Part shown: one piece after another, positions 43,806-56,190 of the stretch
How the letters are laid out: every line of letters begins with the position of its first letter
How positions within the stretch are numbered: position 1 is the stretch's first letter
DNA from: Neoceratodus forsteri
Taxonomy: Eukaryota; Chordata; Ceratodontiformes; Ceratodontidae
DNA: 64,000 nt
Reading direction: 5' to 3'
NCBI GenBank assembly: GCA_016271365.2
Contig: CM057456.1
Location: forward strand, 167,727,501 to 167,791,500
Notes under the pieces: model-generated
What the model saw: only the letters and a program-made list of their open reading frames with translations
Told to the model about the DNA's origin: nothing
Databases searched by the model: none
Made by a program: the position numbers and the translations under genes

Positions 43806-45455
43806 GAAGGTAAGAGGGGTGGAAGGAAGCTTCTTGATGCCATTTGCCTTTAGGAGACACGGATGGATATTAGATGAGTGAGAAGACTGTTGGCTAGAAC
43901 TAGTTTTCAGATTTTGATGATATACGGAGACAGCCATCTTAAAGTTTTGAGGGTCAAGGTCAACAAAAGTCCTTTTGTTTTTAGGAAAATATGAAACATA
44001 AAACAGGGATCTGGAGGTTGCCTAGGCTTCCATAAACTGTAGGGTTTTACATAATCCATAATCCATCCTTCTATTTTGGGGCATCTCTCCTTATGCCCAG
44101 TGCCCCCTGGAGAGAGTTGGCATGCTGGACTAATATGGTCCATAGGGGCATATAAAGGGGCATACATTAGGAAGGGGAGTGCTCAGAAGCTGGAGGTTCA
44201 GAAACAGTGAGTCGTGAGCTAGTGAGGAGAGTGCCCTGTCTGGCCGAGAGGGATGTGGTCAGGCACGTGGTTTAAAGTCTGGTCAACCTGGTTCCAATTT
44301 TGTGCATACTGATCCCCTGCTGTGTGCCAGTCTCTAAGGCCCAGTACAAGCCTAGCCAGAGGAGGCCAGAGGGCAGGTAACACTATGCTGTAAACCATCT
44401 CTGCTAGACTGCCAGTGCCTGGTCTCTGCCAGGCAACAAGGGTGTCATTAAAAGGTACTCCAATTGGAGCCCCATGATGAGGGAAGAAAAGAAGTGTGCC
44501 AGACTCTCAAAAGGTCACAGTCTACTAGTTGAACCAGATGCCTGAAGAGAGTGCCATGACTAGGACTGCCTGGATCCCTCCAGTTTGAGGATCAAGCAAA
44601 AAAAAGTAATTTCCAGGGCCAATGATGCTGGAGCTGAGGAGATTTTACTCTCCTGGAGCAGTTAACTGTTGCCATTGGATGTTTCTCTTTGTGCCAGAAT
44701 GCTGGCCACTTGACAGGACTTCTGCCTGTAAAAATTACATTTTGTATTGCTCTGAGATCCCTCCCCAGCAGCTATATCATCACCACACTGAAATCAAATA
44801 TGTTGGAAATCAAAGTGTGTCATGTTGAATGTGATGTCTGGATGTTGAATGTGAGGCACCACCTTCTCTGTGTGAGTAGCAGCTTTTCAGTTTGAGACAA
44901 TTTTGAGTCATAAAACAAAGGACAATCCTCACTGTGTAGGTCAGTTGAGATGAATGATTGAAAGTAATAAATGTGCACAGAGTGTCTTATTGCACTTTTA
45001 ATATTGGTCTCAGTTACTAAATATTTTAAAAGAAAAGAATAAACTTGTTTAAAAAAATGGAAAATTGGGTTACTAATGTGTTTTGAGGGTGATTCAGGAG
45101 AAAGTTGTCGTACCGGAAGTTCCACGTGAGTTGATTATTCCTTCTGCTTGGTCTTTAGTTACAACCTGTGACATGTAATGCTGTCATATAAGTTGCACAC
45201 TTGTATATATTGCATGCATTATTTTGTTTCCAGAATTTATAAGTTCCAGGTGCTCTTTGTTGTTCATGCTTTGCACCATATCCTATGCACTTTTTACGTT
45301 TTGACCTGTCTTCATTTGTATTGCATTTTCCAGCTGTATCTTGTCCTGTATGCATTACTTGCCTTGCCTGTATGTAATCTTGCCAAAATGTGTTATGTGC
45401 CATCCTGATGACCCGAGCCATGCCTGAAAATGGTTCCTGAGACAAGTGTACCAAC
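43806..45455. other. unassigned DNA
   Basis: No gene is recognised. The A+T-rich 44,900-45,100 with AATAAACTTG could be the end of an LTR, but no partner was found. Confidence 0.3.
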
Positions 45456-45457
45456 AA

Positions 45458-45508
45458 CATCAATTAATCAATCAATCAATCAATCAATCGATCAATCAAT
45501 CAATCAAT
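45458..45508. repeat. (AATC)n microsatellite
   Basis: Tetranucleotide repeat, about 12 copies with one interruption (CGATC). It ends 75 bases before the minisatellite. Confidence 0.95.
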
Positions 45509-45584
45509 ATGTTTTGTATATAGATAGCAGTGTACTCAGCATAAACTACTATGCCAGCAGAGGAAACTTGATATCTGAGCTTTC

Positions 45585-48500
45585 CTGCATGCTCTCCCCC
45601 AACTGTGCTTCTATTTACTTTTGCTTGAACTCTCCTCCGCACTCCCTCCAACTGTGCTACTGTTTGCTATTGCATGAGCTCTCCTAACCACTCCCCCAAC
45701 AGTGCTAATGTTTACTGTTGCATGAGCTCTCCTTCCCACTCCCTCCAACTGTGCAACTGTTTGCTGTTACATGAGCTCTCCTCCCACTCCCCCAGCTGTG
45801 CAACTGTTTGCTGTTGCATGAGCTCTCCTCTCTGCTTCTCCAACTGTGCAGCTGTTTACTGTTGCATGAGCTCTCCTCTCCACTTCCCCATCTGTGCTAC
45901 TGTTTGCTGTTGCATGAGCTCTTCTTCCCGCTTGCTCAACTGTGCAGCTGTTTGCTGTTGTATGAGCTCTGCTCCCCATTCCCCCAACTGTGCAACTGTT
46001 TGCTGTTATATGACTTCTCCTCCCTGCTCCCCTCAACTCTGCAACTGTTTGCTGCTGTGTGAGCTTTCCTCCCCGCTCCCCCAACTGTGCTACTGTTTGC
46101 TGTTGCATGAACTCTCCTACCCACTCGCCCAACAGTGCTAATGTTTACTGTTGCATGAGAGCTCCTTCCTGCTCCATCCAACTGTGCAACTGTTTGCTGC
46201 TGCATGAGCTCTCCTCCCCACTTTCCCCAAACTGTACTACTGTTTGCTACTGCATGAGCTCTCCTCCCCACTCCCCCAACTGTGCTACTGTTTGCTGTTG
46301 CATGAGATCTCCTACCCACTCGCCCAACAGTGCTAATGTTTACTGTTGCATGAGAGCTCCTTCCTGCTCCCTCCAACTGTGCAACTGTTTGCTGTTGCAT
46401 GAGCTCTCCTCCCCACTCCTCCAACTGTACTACTGTTTGCTGTTGTCTGAGTGCTCCTCCCCACTCCCCCAGCTGCAATACTGTTTGCTGTTGCATGAGC
46501 TCTCCTCCCCGCTCCCCCCAACTTTGCTACTCTTTGCTGTTGCATGAGCTCTCCTCCCCGCTCCCCCCAACTTTGCTACTCTTTGCTGTTGCATGAGCTC
46601 TCCTCCCGCCTCCCAACTGTGCTACTCTTTGCTGTTGCATGAGCTCTCCTCCCACTCCCCCACTGTGCTATTGTTTGCTGTTGCATGAGCTCTCCTCCCG
46701 CTCCCCCAACTTTGCTACTTTTGCTGTTGCATGAGCTCTCCTCCCCGCTCCCCAACTTTGCTACTCTTTGCTGTTGCATGAGCTCTCCTCCCCACTCCCC
46801 TAACTGTGCTACTCTTTGCTGTTGCATGAGTTCTCCTCCCCACTCCCCCAACTGTGCTACTTTGCTGTTGCATGGCTCTCCCCCCTCCAACTGTGCTCTG
46901 TTTGCTGTTGCATGAGCTCTCCTCCCACTCCCCCAACTGTGCTACTTTTGCTGTTGCATGAGCTCTCCTCCCGCTCCCCAACTGTGCTACTGTTTGCTGC
47001 TGATGAGCTCTCCTCCCCACTCCCCCAACTGTGCTACTCTTTACTGTTGCAAGATCTCTCCTCCCTGATCCCCCCAACTGTGCTACTCTTTGCTGTTGCA
47101 TGAGCTCTCCCCCAATTGTGCTGTTTGCTGTTGCATGAGTGCTCCACCCCACTCCCCAGCGTACTACTCTTTCCTGTTGTATGAGTTCTCCTTTCCACTC
47201 CCCTCAACTGTGCAACTGTTGGCTGTTGTGTTAGCATTCCTCCCCACTCCCCCCACTGTGCTGCTTTTTGCTGTTGTATGAGCTCTCCTCCCCACTCCCC
47301 CAACTGTGCTACTGTTTGCTGTTGCATGAGCTCTCCTCCCCACTCCCCCAGCTGTACTACTCTTTGCTGTTGTATGAGCGCTCCTCCCCACTCTCCCAGC
47401 TGTAATACTGTTTGCTGTTTCATGAATTCTCCTCCACACTCCCCCTACTGTGCTACTGTTTGCTGTTACATGAGCTCTCCTCCCCGCTCCCCCAACTGTG
47501 CTACTCTTTGCTGTTGTATGAGCTCTCCTCCCCACTCTGCCAACTGTACTACTGTTTGCTGTTAATGAGCTCTCCAACCCACTCCCCCAACTGTGCTACT
47601 CTTTGCTGTTGTATGAGCTCTCCTCCCCACTCTGCCAACTGTACTACTGTTTGCTGTTAATGAGCTCTCCTACCCACTCCCCCAACTGTGCTACTCTTTG
47701 CTGTTGCATGAGCTCTCCATCCCTACTCCCTCAACTGTGATACTGTTTGCTGTTGCGTGAGCGCTCCTCCCCACTCCCCCAGCTGTAATACTGTTTGCTG
47801 TTGCATGAACTCTCCTCCCCACTCCCCCAACAGTGCTAATGTTTACTGTTGCATGAGCTCTCTTTCCCGTTCCCTCAAACTGTGCAACTGTTTGCTGCTG
47901 CATGAGCTCTCCTCCCCACTCCCCCAGCTGTAATACTGTTTGCTGTTGCATGAACTCTCCTCCCCACTCCCCCTACTGTGCTACTGTTTGCTGTTGCATG
48001 AGTTCTCCTCCCCTCTTCCCCAACTTTGCTACTGTTTGCTGTTGCATGAGCTCTCCTCCCAGCTCCCCCCAACTTTGCTACTCTTTGCTGTTGCATGAGC
48101 TCTCCTCCCCACTCCCCTCAACTGTGCAACTGTTGGCTGTTGTGTTAGCATTCCTCCCCAGTCCCCCAACTGTGCTGCTTTTTGCTGTTGCATGAGCTCT
48201 CTTCCCCATTCCCCCTAACTGTGCTACTCTTTGCTGTTGCATGAGCTCTCCTACCCACTCCCCCAACTGTGCTACTCTTTGCTGTTGCGTGAGCTCTCCC
48301 TCCCTACTCCCTCAACTGTGATACTGTTTGCTGTTGCGTGAGCGCTCCTCCCACTCCCAGCTGTATACTGTTTGCTGTTGCATGAACTCTCCTCCCCACT
48401 CCCCAACAGTGCTACTGTTTACTGTTGCATGAGCTCTCTTCCGCTCCTCAAACTGTGCAACTGTTTGCTGTTACATGAGAGTTTCCTCCCGCCTCAACTG

Positions 48501-50375
48501 TGCTACTTTTTGCTGTTGCATGAGCTCTCCTCCCCATTCCCCAACTGTGCTACTGTTTGCTGTTGCATGAGCTCTCCCTCCCCATTCCCCATACTGTGCT
48601 ACTGTTTGCTGTTGCATGAGCTCTCCTTCCCGCTTCCCCAGCTTTTCTACTGTTTGCTGTTGCATGAGGTCTCCTTCCCCTTCCCCCAACTGTGCTTCTG
48701 TTTGCTGTTGCATGAGCTCTCCTCCCCACTCCCCCAACTGTGCTACTGTTTGCTGTTGCATGAGCTCTCCTCCCCACTCCCCCAACTGTGCTACTGTTTG
48801 CTGTTGCATGAGCTCTCCTCCCCGCTTCCCCAACTTTGCTACTGTTTGCTGTTGCAAGAGCTCTCCTCCCTGCTCCCCAACTGTGCTACTCTTTGCTGTT
48901 GCATGAGCTCTCCTCCCCACTCCCCAACTGTGCTTCTCTTTACTGTTGCAAGAGCACTCCTCCCCGCTCCCCCCAACTGTGCTACTCTTTGCTGTTGCAT
49001 GAGCTCTCCTCCCCACTCCCCCAACTGTGCTACTGTTTGCTGTTGCATGAGCTCTCCTCCCCGCTTCCCCAACTTTGCTACTGTTTGCTGTTGCAAGAGC
49101 TCTCCTCCCTGCTCCCCAACTGTGCTTCTCTTTACTGTTGCAAGAGTACTCCTCCCCGCTCCCCCCAACTGTGCTACTCTTTGCTGTTGCATGAGCTCTC
49201 CTCCCCACTCCCCTAACTGTGCTACTCTTTGCTGTTGCAAGAGCTCTCCTCCCCACTCCCCTAACTGTGCTACTCTTTGCTGTTGCATGAGCTCTCCTCC
49301 CCACTTCCCCAACTGTGCTACTCTTTACTGTTGCAAGAGCTCTCCTCCCCACTCCCCTAACTGTGCTACTCTTTGCTGTTGCATGAGCTCTCCTCCCCAC
49401 TTCCCCAACTGTGCTACTCTTTACTGTTGCAAGAGCCTCCTCCCCACTCCCCTAACTGTGCTACTCTTTGCTGTTGCATGAGCTCTCCTCCCCACTTCCC
49501 CAATTGTGCTACTTTTTACTGTTGCATGAGCTCTCCTCCCCACTCCCCCAACTGTGCTACTCTTTACTGTTGCAAGAGCTCTCCTCCCCACTTCCCCAAC
49601 TGTGCTACTTTTTACTGTTGCAAGAGCTCTCCTCCCCACTCCCCCAACTTTACTACTGTTTGCTGCTGCTGCATGAGCTCTCCTCCCCACTCCCCCAACT
49701 GTGCTACTCTTTGCTGTTGCAAGAGCTCTCCTGCCCACTCCCCCAACTGTGCTACTCTTTGCTGTTGCATGAGCTCTCCTCCAGACTCCCCCAACTGTGC
49801 TACTCTTTACTGTTGCATGAGCTCTCCTCCAGACTCCCTCAACTGTGCTACTCTTTACTGTTGCAAGAGCTCTCCTCCCACTCCCCAACTGTGCTACTTA
49901 CTGTTGCAAGAGCTCCCTCCCCGCTCCCCTAACTGTGCTACTTTTGCTGTTGCATGAGCTCTCCTCCCGCTCCCCAACTGTGCTACTGTTGCTGCTGATG
50001 AGCTCTCCTCCACTCCCCAACTGTGCTACTCTTTACTGTTGCAAGAGCCTCCCACTCCCCAACTGTGCTACTTTACTGTTGCAAGAGCTTCCTCCTGATC
50101 CCCTAACTGTGCTACTCTTTGCTGTTGCATGAGCCTCCTTCCACTCCCCAACTGTGCTACTGTTTGCTGCTGGATGAGCTCTCCTCCCCACTCCCCCAAC
50201 TGTGCTACTCTTTACTGTTGCAAGAGCTCTCCTCCCTGATCCCCCCAACTGTGCTACTCTTTACTGTTGCAAGAGCTCTCCTCCCTGATCCCCCCAACTG
50301 TGCTACTCTTTGCTGTTGCATGAGCTCTCCTTCCCACTCCCCTAACTGTGCTACTGTTTGCCATTGCTTGTGATG
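45585..50375. repeat. 48-bp minisatellite, about 100 copies, with higher-order structure
   Basis: The unit combines ACTGTGCTACTGTTTGCTGT, TGCATGAGCTCTCCTCCCCA and CTCCCCCA, 48 bases in all. Because 48 is a multiple of three, stop-free frames run for hundreds of codons on both strands (up to 369 codons at 48,372-49,481 and 309 codons at 48,471-49,400). They are by-products of the repeat. Units of 44-47 bases cluster at about 46,600-47,150 and 49,850-50,160. Subtypes recur in register: CAACTGTTGGCTGTTGTGTT at 47,213 and 48,127, about 19 units apart. The minus strand carries GGGGGAGTGGGGAGGAG in most units. Confidence 0.95.
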
Positions 50376-51240
50376 GCTCCATGGCTCATTCTCTGAATCT
50401 AGTGTTTTACAGCTGCTTTGACAGAGCACGTGAGTGAAATCTGCCAAGTGTTATGTCAGTGTGGTACTTCCAGTTTCAGCGGTCTTGATTGGCAGTCACG
50501 TTTGATGTCTATATTAACTTTGTTTTTTGGCACTTGGTGCTACCCCAAGATGTATAACGTTGTTGTGGTTTGGTAGATTGTGGGAGAGGACTGTTAGAGC
50601 AAAACATGATGTGGCATTGGTGAGCACAATGCAAACAGTCAGGCAGCCAGCCTACCAGTGAGTGGGCCATATTGAGCTCCAATCTGCATGGAAGGAGATG
50701 CAAAACCTCTGGATTACAGGCCTTCAGGAAACAAAAAGTGAAATAAAGTAAAGGTCAGATGATGAGTTTCATTATTCTTCTAAATTCTTTTCATGTTTCT
50801 TAGGTGCAGTGTGGGGTTGGGGAGTTGTTTCTTTGTGTAAAAAATGGAATTCTCTATATACAGTACAGGCAAGTAGTTGGTGTAAAGGTATTAAATGTTT
50901 TTAATGAGGCTGATAGATATTTATTTTCAAAAGTTTCTGTCAGGCAGGAATATGAGGGATGCGCTGCATCCTGCTTGGCAACTGCCATTTACCCTGCCAA
51001 TTTCAGGGTTCTTCCTAGAAGGACACAGCTCCTGATAAATCAAGACTCAGGATTTCCTTTATTCATTTGGTAATGGCTGGTGACCCCACATTTTAAATAC
51101 CAATGTCCCACATTTTGGTGACAAAAGATGTAGGAGTATACGTTACTTTTACTTAATGCTTGCTGTGTTGTTTTCTCATAATTTCTTTTATTTGCACACC
51201 TAATTACTTCATATTTGGCCCAGAGGTAGAGAAAACGCTG
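50376..51240. other. unassigned DNA
   Basis: No domain is recognised; the open frame at 50,804-51,073 has no recognisable motif. Confidence 0.35.
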
Positions 51241-51244
51241 ATGA

Positions 51245-51520
51245 TGGCATGTGGTTGATTAGTAGGGCTGGGCATTGGTGTCACAGTTGGCAGTTGAGGA
51301 AACACCTCCTTATCCAGGTGTCAGCAAAGCTGTTCATAGAATATCTGCCTTTGGGCCAGAGGGTTGTGGGTTTTAGTCTCATATTGGGATTTTTGTCATA
51401 CCGTATACACTGGCACCTGAGTTCAGTATTGGAGGAATCCTGTACAGTTGGGGTGTGCTGTCCTTCAGGTGAGATGTTCAACTAAGGTCCCTGCTGCCCA
51501 GCTGTACTAGTAGGTAGCCA
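51245..51520 (+). mobile_element. V-SINE-like SINE fragment
   Basis: A decayed tRNA-like head (AGAATATCTGCCTTTGGGCC, then a B-box-like GTGGGTTTTAGTCTC near 51,367) is followed by GTGCTGTCCTTCAGGTGAGA then TGTTCAACTAAGGTCC, the conserved V-SINE central motif also seen in the SINE at 31,447-31,862. Confidence 0.55.
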
Positions 51521-51539
51521 AGTGGAAGGAAGGAAGGAA

Positions 51540-52588
51540 GCAATAATACTTGACAGGATGTGTGTTACTGGGAAATACTATACCACCCAGGGGCATAATG
51601 AGGTCCAGTGCACAGATGGAGAGCCTTATTGCCCCTACAAGGTCTAATATTCCCCAATACCACCCACCCTGGAGGGTATTATTGGGCTTAGAGAATGGGC
51701 TACATGTGGCATTTTATGTGACAATTTAAAATTAGAAAAAAGTACAAAAATTAGTAAAAAATATTGTAAGGGTTTTTGTTTGGTAAAGTAGTCCCTCCAC
51801 TGGTATATTTGCCAATAGAGAGCAATGCAGTCTTTTACAGTTGCTTCCTTCTAGAGACTTCTCTTTCTGTGGGGCTGTTTAACTTTTGCCACTGCCCCCT
51901 ACCCCGTGCTTTGCCCCTTCCCCCTGCAACACACACACACAATGGCAATGCTCCATTTTTCATTTTAATGTGGAACGGAAATGGCTTTCAGTGCAGCATG
52001 GTCAGAAAATAGTTCAACAACTGCCTTGCGATGGCATGCCAGGTGAAGAAGTTACATGCGGTAGTTCTGTTACTGGTAAGGTTTAAAGTTTGTGTTTCTT
52101 ATGCTACTTGTAAACATCTTTTTTACTTTTAAATGTGGTGTCTGTTTTCTCAGAGTCCGTGGTCTGGAAGTCAGTTATGGAATGGGGATAGAGTGAAGCA
52201 GGCATCGCGTGTGATAGATGGAGTAGGAGCAGGCGAGGGATCGCAGCTGAGTGATTTCCCTCATGATCAAGTGAGGGATATAATCTAAGTGAGCAAAAAT
52301 AAATGTGTTTACAAAAATTTGCTTTTTGTGTTTTACAGTTGTTTAAAAGTGAGACAGTTAATAGTTGAGGGAATCCAGCACAGGGCTTTGCTTGCTTGCT
52401 AACTGAGCAAAAAAAAAAAAAAGGCTGCCAGCTGACTTTGAAAGTTCAAGGTGTCCATTGACATGTTGTGGGTTATATGGCACTGTCAACTGGCACTTTA
52501 TATTTCCTGGGTATCTATTGAAAGTTAATGTTCTGTGTAATGGGAGGTAGCCAATCAGAGCCCAGGAAATAAAAAGCCCATTTTCTAA
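51540..52588 (+). mobile_element. palindrome-headed element, copy B (1.05 kb)
   Basis: The head 51,540-51,675 starts GCAATAATACTTGACAGG and ends GGGTATTATTGGGC. It is followed by TTAGAGAATGGGC, an AT-rich body with TAGTCCCTCCACTGG, and an end with AGCCAATCAGAGCCCAGG then GCCCATTTTCTAAAA. All these landmarks match copy A at 29,036-30,113 on the other strand. It has no coding capacity. Confidence 0.7.
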
Positions 52589-52795
52589 AATAACACATTT
52601 TGCAAGTGTAGGGAAATTTTTATTGAAAAAAAATCATAGTTCACATAAGGATAACAATCACAGGTTATGGACTGAACAGAATAATAAACAATAAAGGAGA
52701 TGCCTAAATGAAACAAGCATTTGTCAATGTCGAATGTTGATTGTGTTGGCCTGCTGAGCACGCTCACTGGCCCTCTGTCAGTCGTTCAGTCTGTT
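52589..52795. other. unique spacer before the 144-bp array
   Basis: No feature is visible apart from AT-rich sequence. Confidence 0.3.
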
Positions 52796-52799
52796 TCGT

Positions 52800-54490
52800 C
52801 CGGTGCTGCAGGCTGCTATTTTGTGCTGGGCTCCTGCCTGCATTGGCACCTTGTTCTGCCCGCTAAGAATTCTGCAGCTGTCCCGACAGAACTCCGTTGA
52901 GGTGGCTCACTCCCCCTCTCTCATTCGTTCATTCTGTTTCTCCTGGTGCTGCAGGCTTCCCTTTTGTACTGGGCTCCTGCTTCTGTTGGTGGCTTTTTCT
53001 GCCCACAAAGAAATCTGCAGCAGTCTCGACACAGGTCTGTTGAGCCTGCTGACTCCCCCTCTCTCACTCACTCATTCCATTTCTGCCGGCGCTGCAGGGT
53101 GGCCTTTTGTACTGGGCTCCTGCCTGTGTTGGCACCTTTTTCTGCCAACAAAGAAATCCGCAGCAGTCATGACAGAGCTATGTTGAGGTCACTCACTCCC
53201 CCTGTGTCACTCACTCATTCTGTCTGTCCTGGCGCTGCAGGCTGCCCTTTTGTAATGGGCTCCTGCCTCTGTTGGCGCCTTTGTCTGCCCATAAAGAAAT
53301 CTGCAGCAGTCCTGACAAAGCTCCGTTTAGCTCGCTCACTCCCCTTCTCTCACTCACTCATTCCGTTTCTGCCGGTGCTGCAGGCTGCCCTTTTTTATTG
53401 GACTCCTGCCAGCATTGCTGCCTTCTTCTGGCCACAAAGAAATTTGCAGCAGTTACAATACAGCGCTGTTCGGCTGTCTGACTCCCCCTCTCTCACTCGC
53501 TCATTCTGGTTTGCCCACCAGTGCAGGCTGCCCATTTGTACTGCGCCCCTGTGTGCACTGGCACCTTTGTCTGCCCACAAACAAATCCACAGCTGTCCTG
53601 ACAGAGCTCTGTTGAGGTCGCTCAGTCTCCCCATCTCACACGCTCATTCTGTTTGTCCTGGTGCTGCAAGCAGCCCTTTTGTACAGGACTCAGGCCTGCA
53701 TTGGTGCCTTTTTCTGCCCACAAAGAAATCCACAGCAGTCCTGACAGAGCTCCATTGAGCTTACTCAGTCCCCTGTCTCACTCGCTCGTACTTTTTCTCC
53801 CACCGCTGCAGGCTGGCCTTTTGTACTGGGCCCCTGCCTGCATTGATGCCTTTTTCTGCCCACAAAGAAATCTGCAGCAGTCCTGAAAGAGCTCCGGTGA
53901 ATTTGCTCACTCACCCTCCGTCACTCACTCTCTCGTTCTGTTACTCCCAGTGCTGCAGGCTGCCCTTTTGTACTGGGCTCTTATGTTGCACCCTTTCTCT
54001 GCCCACAAACAAATCCACAGCTGTCCCGACAGAGCTCTGTTGAGGTCGCCCAGTCTCTCTCTCTCTCACACACGCTCATTCTGTTTGTCCTGGTGCTGCA
54101 AGTGGCCCTTTTGTATGGGACTCCTGCCTGCACTGGCACCTTTTTCTGCACACAAAGAAATTCGCAGCAGTCCTGACAGAGCTCCATTGAGGTCACTCAG
54201 TCCCCCTGTCTCACTCACTTGTACTGTTTCTCCCACCACTGCAGGCTGGCCTTTTGTACTGGGCCCCTGCCTGCACTGATGCTTTTTTCTGCCCACAAAG
54301 AAATCCGCAGCAGTCCTGAAAGAGCTCCGGTGAGTTCGCTCAATCCCCCTCCCTCACTCAGTCTCTTGTTCTGTTTCTCCCAGTGCTGCAGGCTGTCCTT
54401 TTGTACTGGGCTCTTGCGTTGGACCCTTTCTCTGCCCACAAACAAATCTGAAGCAGTCCCGACAGAGCTCAGTTGAGCATGGTCACTCCC
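52800..54490. repeat. 144-bp tandem array, about 11.7 copies
   Basis: The landmark GCTGCAGGCT recurs at 52,806, 52,949, 53,090, 53,236, 53,380, 53,523, 53,664, 53,804, 53,950, 54,094, 54,238 and 54,384, a mean spacing of about 143.5. Each unit also has TTTTGTACTGGGCTCCTGCC, CTGCCCACAAAGAAATC and a CTCACTCACTCATTC run. Since 144 is divisible by three, the 270-codon frame at 52,946-53,758 is a repeat artefact. A trimer pattern is visible at 53,523-54,384. Confidence 0.95.
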
Positions 54491-54512
54491 CCCTCACTCA
54501 TTCGACCTTAAT

Positions 54513-55870
54513 GTGTCCCACACAGTGATTTCCCACAGCGACCATGCTATTCTGTGGCAGGAGTGCAAAAACACATTTTAGCCACCATGTGAAAAATGGC
54601 AGCTGTACTGTTCATAAGGAGGTGTGGAAAAATGCCACTGTTGAAAATGTGGGGTGAAAATATTACAAAATTGCAAAGTTACAAGGGTGCGTGGAAACAG
54701 TTCAACGCACGCTTGTAACACAGTCATGTTATGGAGCTTCGTCACCTGATTTTCAACATAGGCATTTTAGGACCTCTACTCATGAACAGTGCCACTGTCA
54801 TTTTCTTAATTTGTCCCGAACAGTGATTTCCCACAGCGACCGCGTTATTCTGCGCCGCAACTGTGAAAACACATTTTGGTCAGGATGTGAAAAATGACAG
54901 CTGTACTGCTCATAAGGAGGTGTGGAAAATTTCCACTGGTGAAAATGTGGCATGACAATATTACAAATCTGAGAAGTTACAAGGGTGCGAGGAAAGTGTG
55001 TAATGCACACTTGTAACACAGTCATTCGATGGGCTACTATCACCAAATTTTCAATATAGGCATTTTAGGACCTCTGCTCATGAACAGTAGCACTCTCATT
55101 TTCTTAATCTGTCTTGGACAGTGATTTTCCACAGTGACACTCTATTCTGCTCGGAAGGTGCGAAAACACATTTCGGCCAGGATGGGAAAAATGACAGCTT
55201 TACTGTTCATAAGTAGGTGTGGGAAAATGGTAATGTTGGAAATCTGGAGTGAAAATATTATAAATTCGCAAAGGTACGAGCGTGCATGCAAACTGCACAA
55301 CGCACGCTCATAACACAGTCATTTTATGGAGTATTGTTACCAAATTTTCAATATAGCCATTTCAGGACCTCTACTCATGAACAGTGTCACTGTCATTTTT
55401 TTAATCTGTCCCAAACACTGATTTCCCACAGCAACCGCGCTATTCTGCGCCGGAAGTGCGAAAACACATTTTTTGCCAGGATGTGAACAATGACAGCTGT
55501 ACTGTTCACAAGGAGGTGCGACAAAATGGCAATGGTGAAAATCTGGCATGAAAATATTGCAAAATCACAAAGTTACGAGCGTGCTTAGCAACTGCGCAGC
55601 ACACGCTCATAAAACAGTCATTTTTTGTATTTTTTCCACCAAATTTGCAACATAGGCTTTTTGAGAGCCCACCTCATGAACACTGGCACTGTCGTTTTGT
55701 TAATCGGCCCCAAAAGGTGATTCCGCACAGCGACCGCAAAATCACCTTTCCAGGCCAGTTGACGCCATGACAGTTCAAGAATTTATGAGGAGGGGTTCCA
55801 AAAACCCCATGTTGAAAATTTGGTGAAAAAATTCCAAAAAATGCCTGAGATATGCAGTAAAGTTGAAAAA
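54513..55870. repeat. 298-bp tandem array, about 4.5 copies
   Basis: Unit starts (CCCACACAGTGATTTCCCAC and variants) lie at 54,515, 54,814, 55,111, 55,409 and, degraded, 55,708. Each unit carries a hairpin made of GTTACAAGGGTGCGT and its near complement, about 42 bases overall, for example 54,678-54,719. Confidence 0.93.
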
Positions 55871-56190
55871 ACCCTATGTATTACATTACACAGCTTACCG
55901 GCATTTCCTCAGTTCACGGTCAGCTTTGAAGAGTGCAGACATGTTCCCGGTCCACCGAAGATCGTCGCACTGAGCTCCTAAGGCAAGTATGGGGTGAGGA
56001 GGGGTGTGGGGAGGCAGGGCGTGGGTGGGTGGCAGGTATGGGGGAGGCAGGGCGAAAGCCAGAGACGGTTTCCTTTTTCCAGGATAAAAAAAACAGACGC
56101 CATGGAACGCTTTTTTAATTTCAGGAGCATCTGGCACTGGGGTGGCTCCCAGTGTGCCAGCAGAGTTTTCTTGTCTGGGGGCAGCAGTAG
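55871..56190. other. unassigned GC-rich spacer
   Basis: It contains TCACGGTCAGC and several CpG sites near 55,910-55,980, then a G-rich stretch 55,985-56,050 (GGGTGAGGAGGGGTGTGGGG). No gene is seen. Confidence 0.35.

Noticed and set aside
43907..44167. 86-codon minus-strand frame as a protein remnant
   Set aside because: No recognisable motif; composition like the surrounding non-coding DNA.
48372..49481. 369-codon open frame, Cys/Leu/Ser-rich, on the plus strand
   Set aside because: It is the translation of the 48-bp minisatellite, whose length is a multiple of three. Equivalent long frames exist in other frames and on the minus strand (for example 48,471-49,400). No start context or non-repeat domain.
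45585..50375. CRISPR-like array
   Set aside because: Repeats are contiguous 48-bp units with no unique spacers, in a vertebrate repeat context.
50804..51073. 89-codon frame as a host exon
   Set aside because: No splice context or recognisable domain was found.
52946..53758. 270-codon open frame
   Set aside because: Produced by the 144-bp tandem array, again divisible by three; overlapping shorter frames read the same repeat in other phases.
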